A stretch of 7,445 nucleotides of DNA from an uncultured Clostridia bacterium. GTDB taxonomy: Bacteria; Bacillota; Clostridia; Oscillospirales; Acutalibacteraceae. The translations under genes and the position numbers were made by a program. Under the pieces are notes generated by a model, which did no database searches, was not told the DNA's origin, and was given only the letters and a program-made list of their open reading frames with translations. Shown one piece after another: positions 1 to 6,290 of this stretch. The DNA lies in the NCBI GenBank assembly GCA_937912175.1, contig CALDOU010000070.1, positions 1 to 7,445 on the forward strand. Direction: 5' to 3'. Within the stretch, counting starts at the first letter, position 1, and each line of letters starts with the position of its first letter.

Positions 1-21
1 TGAAAATAAGATCATAAGTCC

Positions 22-45
22 AAAAGGAGGTGCCGTGAGATGGCA
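22..45 (+). promoter_or_regulatory. rpsF ribosome binding site and possible S6:S18-binding leader end
   Basis: An AAAAGGAGGTG ribosome binding site (22-32) precedes the rpsF ATG. Between it and the start lies a CCG triplet (33-35), and TGCC (31-34) can pair with GGCA (42-45), putting the start codon next to a small hairpin. In many bacteria the S6:S18 complex binds a CCG-containing bulge in the rpsF leader and represses the operon. Only 39 bases of leader are visible, so the rest of that fold cannot be tested. The ribosome binding site is certain; the autoregulatory reading is a weak inference. Confidence 0.35.
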
Positions 46-333
46 GAATTAAAACATTCTTATGAATTTATGTTGGTGGTTTCCGTAAAACTTGGAGAAA
101 AAACAGAAGAACTTATCAATAAGTTTAAAGAATTAATTGAATCCAATGCGGAAAATGTAAACATAAATAAATTAGGAAAGAAAAAGTTGGCTTATTTAAT
201 TAATAAAGAGCCCGAAGGTGAATATGTTTTGTTTGATTTTGTAAGCAATTCTGAATTTCCGAAAGAGCTTGACCGTATAAGCCAAATAACCGACGGTGTT
301 TTAAGATCCATGATTGTAAAAAAAGACGCCTAA
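40..333 (+). CDS. rpsF: 30S ribosomal protein S6
   Basis: Ribosomal protein S6 binds the central domain of 16S rRNA as a heterodimer with S18 on the platform of the small subunit. The 97-residue product has the usual family length and the expected compact alpha/beta sequence: an N-terminal strand (YEFMLVV), a central basic stretch LGKKKLAYLINKEPEGEYVLFDF typical of S6 strands 2 and 3, and a C-terminal helix and strand ending in RSMIVKKD. It lacks the long acidic C-terminal tail of the enterobacterial protein. The ATG is chosen because AAAAGGAGGTG ends 7 bases upstream; the GTG at 35 is in another frame. It is the first gene of an rpsF-ssb-rpsR cluster, and its stop codon forms part of the ssb ribosome binding site. 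Its promoter lies before the window. Confidence 0.97.
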   Translation: MAELKHSYEFMLVVSVKLGEKTEELINKFKELIESNAENVNINKLGKKKLAYLINKEPEGEYVLFDFVSNSEFPKELDRISQITDGVLRSMIVKKDA

Positions 334-349
334 GGAGAGTGATTTCAAA

Positions 350-802
350 ATGTTGAATGTGGTAGTTTTAACCGGTAGGTTAACAGCGGATCCCGAGCTT
401 AGACATACTCCCAATGATGTTGCGGTAACTTCTTTTTCTATTGCCGTAAATCGTAGGTTTGCAAGGCCGGGAGAAGAACGACAAACAGATTTTATCGATA
501 TTGTCGCTTGGAGAAATACAGCTGAGTTTATTTGTAAATATTTCCAAAAAGGTCAGCTTATTGCTATCGAAGGTTCAATTCAAACAAGAACTTATCAAGA
601 TAAAAACGGAAATAATCGTAAAGCTTTTGAAATTATTGCAAGAGATGCTCAATTTGCGGAATCCAAAAGGGAAAATATTTCTGAATCAGGGTTTGGCGAT
701 GCTCCTGCTCAAAGTAATGACATTAGCGGCTTGAACTCGTATTCAAGCGGTAATAATGAGGATTTTCAAACCATAGAATCGGATGACGATTTGCCGTTTT
801 AA
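350..802 (+). CDS. ssb: single-stranded DNA-binding protein
   Basis: SSB coats single-stranded DNA during replication, repair and recombination and recruits partner enzymes through its C-terminal tip. The 150-residue product starts with the conserved strand MLNVVVLTGRLTADPELR. It continues through the OB-fold (about residues 1-105) with FSIAVNRRF, DFIDIVAWRNTAEF, KGQLIAIEGSIQTRTYQDKNG and FEIIARDAQFAE. A polar, Ser/Asn-rich linker then leads to the acidic tip DDDLPF, the protein-docking motif. Length and layout fit a housekeeping SSB rather than a phage one. The start is set by TAAGGAGAG (331-339), ten bases before the ATG; this ribosome binding site overlaps the rpsF stop codon, so the two genes are likely translationally linked. 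Placement between rpsF and rpsR is the standard bacterial arrangement. Confidence 0.97.
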   Translation: MLNVVVLTGRLTADPELRHTPNDVAVTSFSIAVNRRFARPGEERQTDFIDIVAWRNTAEFICKYFQKGQLIAIEGSIQTRTYQDKNGNNRKAFEIIARDAQFAESKRENISESGFGDAPAQSNDISGLNSYSSGNNEDFQTIESDDDLPF

Positions 803-845
803 TGTTTCTTAAATAAAAATTATATTAGGAAAAGAGGGGAAATAA

Positions 846-1091
846 GTGGCAGAAAAAAACGAAAAACGTAATATGCGTAAAATGAGAAGAAAAGTTTGTA
901 ATTTTTGTGTTGATAAATCTTTAGAAAATATTGATTATAAAGATCCCACAAAATTAAGACGTTATATTTCAGAAAGAGCGAAGATACTTCCTCGCAGAGT
1001 TACCGGAACTTGCGCAAGGCATCAACGTGAACTTACCACGGCGATTAAACGCGCTCGATATCTCGCTTTGTTACCATATACCGGAGAATAA
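846..1091 (+). CDS. rpsR: 30S ribosomal protein S18, zinc-motif type
   Basis: S18 pairs with S6 on the small-subunit platform. The 81-residue product carries the family core: IDYKD (29-33), [19 protein letters not shown] (38-56) and the C-terminal [13 protein letters not shown], after a very basic N-terminus. Cys18 and Cys21 (CNFC) plus Cys56 and His59 (CARH) form a likely zinc site, as in the cysteine-bearing S18 forms of many Clostridia; E. coli and B. subtilis S18 lack this full set. The GTG start at 846 is chosen because AGAGGGG (833-839) lies at the right distance and no in-frame ATG gives the full N-terminus. It lies 43 bases after ssb and is followed 26 bases later by an intrinsic terminator, so it ends the operon. 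rplI, often next in other Firmicutes, is not here. Confidence 0.96.
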   Translation: MAEKNEKRNMRKMRRKVCNFCVDKSLENIDYKDPTKLRRYISERAKILPRRVTGTCARHQRELTTAIKRARYLALLPYTGE

Positions 1092-1117
1092 TTATTAAAA
1101 TTTAATTATTTATGAAC

Positions 1118-1153
1118 AATAGCCTTCTTGATTGTTTTCAAGAGGGCTATTTT
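1118..1153 (+). terminator. intrinsic terminator of rpsF-ssb-rpsR
   Basis: The arms 1118-1130 and 1139-1151 form a 13-bp stem with a single T-G wobble and an 8-base loop (ATTGTTTT). The stem is followed by a T-rich stretch (TTTTATTATATT). It begins 26 bases after the rpsR stop codon, where a Rho-independent terminator is expected, and it separates the ribosomal cluster from the next promoter. Confidence 0.9.
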
Positions 1154-1216
1154 ATTATATTCAAAATTATGTGTTAATTGTTTTTGTAAATAAAATTTAA
1201 AAAAACATATTTCTTG

Positions 1217-1245
1217 TTGACTTTTAATACAATATGTATTATAAT
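1217..1245 (+). promoter_or_regulatory. sigma-A promoter of the 1280-2122 gene
   Basis: TTGACT at 1217-1222 and TATAAT at 1240-1245 are separated by exactly 17 bases, so 11 of 12 bases match the vegetative consensus. Transcription would start near 1252, giving a leader of about 28 bases before the ATG at 1280, with AAAGG at 1264-1268 as ribosome binding site. The promoter follows the rpsR terminator, so the downstream gene is an independent unit. Confidence 0.85.
1225..1241. promoter_or_regulatory. operator-like palindrome inside the promoter
   Basis: TAATACA (1225-1231), a 3-base centre ATA, and TGTATTA (1235-1241) form a perfect 7+7 inverted repeat. It fills most of the -35/-10 spacer and overlaps the first two bases of the -10 box. 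A bound dimeric repressor there would block RNA polymerase. The TACA/TGTA half-sites recall those of BlaI/MecI-type and some GntR-type repressors, but the regulator cannot be named. AT-rich palindromes also arise by chance, so this is a tentative call. Confidence 0.4.
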
Positions 1246-1279
1246 TTTCAAAAACCAAATTGTAAAGGTTGTTGTTAAT

Positions 1280-2122
1280 ATGAGTTTATTAAAAAGAAAA
1301 AATTTGCCGGAAATTAATTTAGAAATTTTAACCGATGCCGGAAGGGGCAAGTTTGGATATAATGATGTGCTTAAAGAACCTACGCAATTCAAAATATATA
1401 TGCAATCATTAAAAACTGCAATTAAAATGGTCCCAGGGGGAACTAAAAGTAAAAAATTGAAAACTATATTTGAAGAATTATCAAAAATATTTGAATGTAT
1501 ATGTGAAAGTATAGAAGGCGTGAAGCCTTTGGATGATTATGTTTTTTTTACAATATCCGATGATGATTTTGATAGTATAATAAAATTGCTTAAGAGCGCC
1601 GGTAAAACGATTACTTTACCCGGCGATAACTGGAATAAAACTTTACGTAAACAGTGTCTTGAGGGAGCGGACTTTTTTAAAAAATTTAAACTAAATATCA
1701 ACAAATTGCAAGATATAGGGAACTTGGGAAAAAATGCAGAAGGAATTGGTGTAGCTGTTAGAACTTACCTATATAAATATAGCGAATATATTCCTGAAGA
1801 AATAGATGAAAATAAAATAAAAAATGTTTTGGAAGATACAAAAAAACTTTTTAATTCTCTTAAGAAATACAATTGCGGTATATATTTTAACAACCCTTTA
1901 ATTCATGGTGATTTTGAAAAACTGTGTGATGAAGTAAACAAAAGGTTAGAAAAAGGTAAGATAGGTAAGGCATCAATGCTTGTTCATGATAATTTTAAAG
2001 TAAAAGATAAAGTTTCAACACGGTTGCAAGAAACTTTTAATGCGGTTCAGCGGACCTTAAACACAATAACTATCGCGGTTCGAAAAATGAGCCAAGAAAA
2101 GAAGGGCCATGAAAAAGATTGA
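1280..2122 (+). CDS. unrecognised lysine-rich soluble protein
   Basis: I do not recognise this 280-residue protein as a member of any family. It is rich in lysine (about 15 %), has no signal peptide and no membrane-length hydrophobic segment, and looks mostly alpha-helical. Helix-like stretches include IYMQSLKTAIKMV (about 39-51), a helix near 60-80 (KTIFEELSKIFECICESI), DSIIKLLKSAG, NVLEDTKKLFNSLKKY and the C-terminal QETFNAVQRTLNTITIAV. Five cysteines show no paired metal motif. An upstream TTG at 1214 is in frame but lies inside the promoter, so it cannot be the start; ATG 1280 has AAAGG 11 bases upstream. It has its own promoter and terminator and converges on ruvX, so its neighbours say little about its role. 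Codon use is AT-rich like the surroundings. It is a credible real gene because promoter, ribosome binding site, long ORF and terminator agree. Confidence 0.8.
   Translation: MSLLKRKNLPEINLEILTDAGRGKFGYNDVLKEPTQFKIYMQSLKTAIKMVPGGTKSKKLKTIFEELSKIFECICESIEGVKPLDDYVFFTISDDDFDSIIKLLKSAGKTITLPGDNWNKTLRKQCLEGADFFKKFKLNINKLQDIGNLGKNAEGIGVAVRTYLYKYSEYIPEEIDENKIKNVLEDTKKLFNSLKKYNCGIYFNNPLIHGDFEKLCDEVNKRLEKGKIGKASMLVHDNFKVKDKVSTRLQETFNAVQRTLNTITIAVRKMSQEKKGHEKD
1597..1625 (+). repeat. GC-rich hairpin within the unknown gene
   Basis: CGCCGGTAAA (1597-1606) pairs with TTTACC (1615-1620) and GGCG (1622-1625), with one bulged C at 1621 and an 8-base loop. It is a distinct G+C-rich island in an otherwise AT-rich gene and is not followed by a T-tract, so it is not a terminator. 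It encodes part of SAGKTITLPGD. It may be no more than local codon coincidence. Confidence 0.35.
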
Positions 2123-2164
2123 ATTTAACTTTAGATTGATTTTTTTAATGAAATAATTATTACG

Positions 2165-2581
2165 TTAGTTGTTAGAACGATAATTCAAATAACTTTCAAG
2201 TATAATTGATGCCGAAAGTGCATCAATTATACTTTTTCTTTTTTTACCACGCGTATTGGTTTGATTTAAAAATTCATGAGCGGAGACTGTTGTTCTTCTT
2301 TCGTCCCATAAAATTGTGGGGATATCTGTTTTTGAATTTAAAAGTTGCTCGAACTTTTGAACTCTTTGTGCGCTTTCGCCTAAAGAACCGTCCATGTTTT
2401 TGGGCAATCCCAAAACGATTAACTTTGCTTTGTGTTTTTTGGCGTTTTCTTTTATTTTTTCGGCTAAAACTTCCATATCTTTTTCTTCTATAACTTCCAA
2501 CGGAAAAGATAAAATTTCTTTTTCATCGCAAAGAGCAAGGCCTGTTCGAACTTTGCCAAAATCTACGGACATAATAATCAT
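2165..2581 (-). CDS. ruvX: RuvX/YqgF family nuclease (pre-16S rRNA processing / Holliday-junction resolvase-like)
   Basis: The RuvX/YqgF family has an RNase H-like fold; the E. coli member is linked to maturation of the 16S rRNA 5' end, and others were named as putative Holliday-junction resolvases. The 138-residue product has the normal length and motif order: MSVDFGKVRTGLA with Asp7, LIVLGLPKNMDGSLGESAQRV (54-74), WDERRTT (92-98) and the C-terminal helix KSIIDALSASIILESYL with Asp120. These acidic residues are the expected metal ligands. The start is ATG at 2581, with AAAAAGAAGG (2600-2591) nine bases before it; Met4 is too far from that site. It is transcribed divergently from hrcA. The codons for residues 117-128 also form a perfect 15-bp hairpin serving as terminator for the opposite gene. 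No convincing terminator of its own was seen downstream on the minus strand. Confidence 0.95.
   Translation of the reverse strand: MIIMSVDFGKVRTGLALCDEKEILSFPLEVIEEKDMEVLAEKIKENAKKHKAKLIVLGLPKNMDGSLGESAQRVQKFEQLLNSKTDIPTILWDERRTTVSAHEFLNQTNTRGKKRKSIIDALSASIILESYLNYRSNN
2198..2245 (+). terminator. intrinsic terminator of the unknown gene, embedded in ruvX
   Basis: AAGTATAATTGATGC (2198-2212) and its exact complement (2220-2234) make a perfect 15-bp stem with a 7-base loop CGAAAGT. T-rich sequence follows directly on the plus strand (2233-2245, broken only by a C at 2238). On the minus strand no T-tract follows, so the signal is directional and fits the gene ending at 2122, about 75 bases upstream. 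It lies wholly inside the ruvX coding region, over codons 116-128. Confidence 0.8.
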
Positions 2582-2621
2582 TTGATAAAACCTTCTTTTT
2601 AAATAATTTTTAAAATAAGTG

Positions 2622-2649
2622 TTGACATTATAAAAATAAGTGGTAAAAT
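2622..2649 (+). promoter_or_regulatory. sigma-A promoter of the hrcA-grpE-dnaK-dnaJ operon
   Basis: TTGACA (2622-2627) is a perfect -35 box, followed after 16 bases by TAAAAT (2644-2649), which matches the -10 consensus at five of six positions. Transcription would begin around 2656, directly at the CIRCE element. That is the usual geometry for HrcA-repressed vegetative promoters. Confidence 0.8.
2627..2632 (-). promoter_or_regulatory. possible -10 box of ruvX
   Basis: Read on the minus strand, 2632 to 2627 is a perfect TATAAT, which would start a ruvX transcript near 2620 and give a leader of about 39 bases. No good -35 box sits 16-18 bases upstream (only AT-rich sequence). It overlaps the last base of the hrcA -35 box, so the two divergent promoters would compete. 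The assignment is tentative. Confidence 0.4.
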
Positions 2650-2656
2650 TTAATTA

Positions 2657-2683
2657 TTGGCACTCGATGTCATGGAGTGCTAA
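2657..2683 (+). promoter_or_regulatory. CIRCE operator (HrcA binding site)
   Basis: TTGGCACTC (2657-2665), a 9-base spacer, and GAGTGCTAA (2675-2683) match the CIRCE consensus TTAGCACTC-N9-GAGTGCTAA with a single change (A to G at the third base of the left arm). HrcA bound here represses transcription at normal temperature. CIRCE lies at the predicted transcription start and 24 bases before the hrcA start, so it is also present in the mRNA as a hairpin. It is the only copy in the window, so all four genes are probably controlled from it. Confidence 0.97.
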
Positions 2684-2706
2684 TTCATAAAAACGAGGTG
2701 AATTTT

Positions 2707-3735
2707 CTGGAGCCAATTAGCAGAAAACTTAGAATACTTGCTGCCATAGTTGAAAGATATGTATCAACCGGAGACCCGGTAGGTTCAAAATCTGTATGTG
2801 AAGATTTGGATCTTTCTTTTTCTTCGGCGACTATACGAAGTGAAATGGCTAATTTGGCTGAATTTGGATATTTATTTCAACCCCATGTGTCTGCCGGAAG
2901 AATTCCTTCTTATCAAGGCTACAGATTATACATTAACAGATTAATGTCTGAAAAACCACTATTTGAAGATGAAAAAAATTTTATAAATGGTGTTTTAAGT
3001 GTATCTTCGATTGATCCCGAAAGTTTGCTTGAGACTGCGGCAAAAGTTTTGGCGGAAATTACGGGTTATGTCGTAGTGATTACTGCCCCGCCGAACGCCG
3101 AATCCAGAGTTCGTGACATTCAATTTGTGCAAATAGGCAGACAAAGCGCAATGATTGTTCTTATGACTTCCGGTGGGATGATAAAAAACAAACTGTTTAA
3201 ATGTGGATATGATTTAAATTCAGATGTTCTTAAAATGATTAGTAATATTCTAAAGGAAAAGTTTTGCGGTGAGCCTTTAAAATCCATTACTCCGGAATTT
3301 ATGGATTTTCTGGTGGGTGGCAATGATGAGTTGACGATGTTACTTATGCCTGTAATTGATGTTTTAATGAAAGCCGCCGAGGAAGCTTGTGAGCCTCAAA
3401 TTAAAATTCAGGGGCAAAAAAATCTTTTATCTATGTCTAATTTGAGTTCGGAAACACTGGTGGATATATTTAATTTTTTGGAAAATAAAGATAAAATTAT
3501 CAGTTTGTTTAATTCTGTGGACAGAGGAATGAATTTTATTATAGGTGATGAGAATAGATATAACGAACTTCATAATGCAAGTGTTGTTGCCTCGCAATAT
3601 AATGTTGCCGGAAAATCGGGCGTTATCGGAGTAATAGGTCCAACACGAATGGATTATGGGAAAGTTTCTTCTCAAGTACGTTATGTGGCTTCCGTAATAG
3701 GAGTGCTATTGGCAAAAATGCTTCAGAATTATTAG
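2707..3735 (+). CDS. hrcA: heat-inducible transcription repressor HrcA, apparent CTG start
   Basis: HrcA is the CIRCE-binding repressor of class I heat-shock genes; its activity depends on the GroE chaperonin. The 342-residue product (family usually about 340-350) has an N-terminal winged helix with GDPVGSKSV (22-30), SSATIRSEM (39-47), GYLFQPHVSAGRIPS (54-68) and GYRLYINRL. The GAF-like core follows, and the conserved C-terminal GVIGVIGPTRMDYGKVSSQVRYVA is present. Start choice: the in-frame GTG at 2677 lies within CIRCE, and the GTG at 2698 forms part of the ribosome binding site GAGGTG (2695-2700) itself. CTG at 2707 is 6 bases after that site and gives the family-like N-terminus M-E-P-I-S-R-K-L-R-I-L. 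No ATG, GTG or TTG fits. First gene of the operon; grpE follows after 61 bases. The product is certain, the start less so. Confidence 0.95.
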   Translation: MEPISRKLRILAAIVERYVSTGDPVGSKSVCEDLDLSFSSATIRSEMANLAEFGYLFQPHVSAGRIPSYQGYRLYINRLMSEKPLFEDEKNFINGVLSVSSIDPESLLETAAKVLAEITGYVVVITAPPNAESRVRDIQFVQIGRQSAMIVLMTSGGMIKNKLFKCGYDLNSDVLKMISNILKEKFCGEPLKSITPEFMDFLVGGNDELTMLLMPVIDVLMKAAEEACEPQIKIQGQKNLLSMSNLSSETLVDIFNFLENKDKIISLFNSVDRGMNFIIGDENRYNELHNASVVASQYNVAGKSGVIGVIGPTRMDYGKVSSQVRYVASVIGVLLAKMLQNY

Positions 3736-3796
3736 TTCTATTAAAGTTTGGATATATTGATTAAGGTTTTAATTACAAGAAAGGAGAATATTCTTA

Positions 3797-4321
3797 GTGA
3801 GCTTAAAGGAGAAAATAAAAAAAGACAAAAAAACGGAAGGTGATGTTTCCGAAAATAGTTCTTCAGATAATCCACTTCAAGAAAAAGTTAAAGAACTGGA
3901 AAAAGATTTGACGGAAACCAAAAATTTACTTTTAAGGACTGCGGCTGAATATGATAATTTCAGAAAACGTTCGGAACGTGAAAAAGCCTCTGTTTATGCA
4001 GATGCTTCTTCTATGACGATACTTAATATTTTGCCATTGGCGGATAGCTTGGATGCCGCTTTAAAGTCTTTGAAAGGCGAAAGTGAAAAATACCAAAAAG
4101 GAATAAAGCTTTTAAAGAATCAGCTGGATAGTGCCTTTACAAACCTTAAGGTGGAAACTTTCGGAAATATCGGCGATGATTTTGATCCGAATATTCATAA
4201 TGCAATATCTCACAAAGAAAGTGAAGAAGAAAAGCAAAATTATATTTCCGGAGTTTATCAAAAAGGATATAAAATGAACGACAGGATTATAAGACACGCA
4301 ATGGTTGAAGTAACAAATTAA
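3797..4321 (+). CDS. grpE: nucleotide exchange factor GrpE
   Basis: GrpE releases ADP from DnaK and so resets the chaperone cycle; it works as a cytoplasmic homodimer. The 174-residue product has a charged, disordered N-terminus (1-25). A long coiled-coil helix follows (about 28-75), with LQEKVKELEKDLTETKNLLLRTAAEYDNFRKRSEREK containing the family signature AAEYDNFRKR. The C-terminal beta domain has FDPNIHNAISH and GVYQKGYKMNDRIIRHAMVEV. The last motif reads RHAMV where many relatives have RPAMV, a mild variation. The GTG start at 3797 is supported by AAAGGAG (3780-3786), ten bases upstream. It lies between hrcA and dnaK, the standard Firmicute order. Confidence 0.96.
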   Translation: MSLKEKIKKDKKTEGDVSENSSSDNPLQEKVKELEKDLTETKNLLLRTAAEYDNFRKRSEREKASVYADASSMTILNILPLADSLDAALKSLKGESEKYQKGIKLLKNQLDSAFTNLKVETFGNIGDDFDPNIHNAISHKESEEEKQNYISGVYQKGYKMNDRIIRHAMVEVTN

Positions 4322-4344
4322 AACAAGCCAAACAATTAAAATAA

Positions 4345-6219
<1,875 letters not shown>

Positions 6220-6233
6220 TAAATTTTTAAAAT

Positions 6234-6262
6234 TCCCTCTGCCTCTTGTGGAGGCTGAGGGA
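6234..6262 (+). other. dnaK-dnaJ intergenic hairpin
   Basis: CCCTCTGCCTC (6235-6245) pairs with GAGGCTGAGGG (6251-6261), ten of eleven pairs with a T-T mismatch, and T6234 with A6262 extends it; the loop is TTGTG. It is very G+C-rich compared with its surroundings. Only ATATCTTTT follows, a weak tail for a terminator. It most likely stabilises the dnaK mRNA end or partly terminates transcription, lowering dnaJ output relative to dnaK. It could instead be a copy of a dispersed intergenic repeat. Confidence 0.7.
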
Positions 6263-6290
6263 TATCTTTTAAACTAAGAGGTGAAATTAT

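Noticed and set aside
459..734. 91-residue alternative frame inside ssb
   Set aside because: It overlaps a complete, well-conserved SSB and has no ribosome binding site.
1214..1279. N-terminal extension of the orphan gene from TTG at 1214
   Set aside because: It overlaps the -35 and -10 boxes and the expected transcription start, so it could not be in the mRNA; ATG 1280 has a ribosome binding site.
1174..1392. 72-residue minus-strand frame across the orphan gene promoter
   Set aside because: It crosses promoter and coding sequence of a better-supported gene and lacks a ribosome binding site.
1421..1460. Possible P-loop in the orphan protein (MVPGGTKSKK)
   Set aside because: It does not follow the GxxxxGK[ST] spacing, and no Walker B-like strand follows.
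2206..2585. Plus-strand Phe-rich frames opposite ruvX
   Set aside because: The Phe/Leu runs are the complement of Lys/Glu-rich ruvX codons, and the terminator at 2198-2245 would stop transcription reaching them.
2677..2706. Upstream starts of hrcA at GTG 2677 or GTG 2698
   Set aside because: The first is inside the right CIRCE arm without a ribosome binding site; the second is part of GAGGTG, the site itself. Both add residues not seen in the family.
3785..3794. AGAATATTCT palindrome before grpE
   Set aside because: Ten AT-rich bases between ribosome binding site and start codon; too short and not placed at a promoter.
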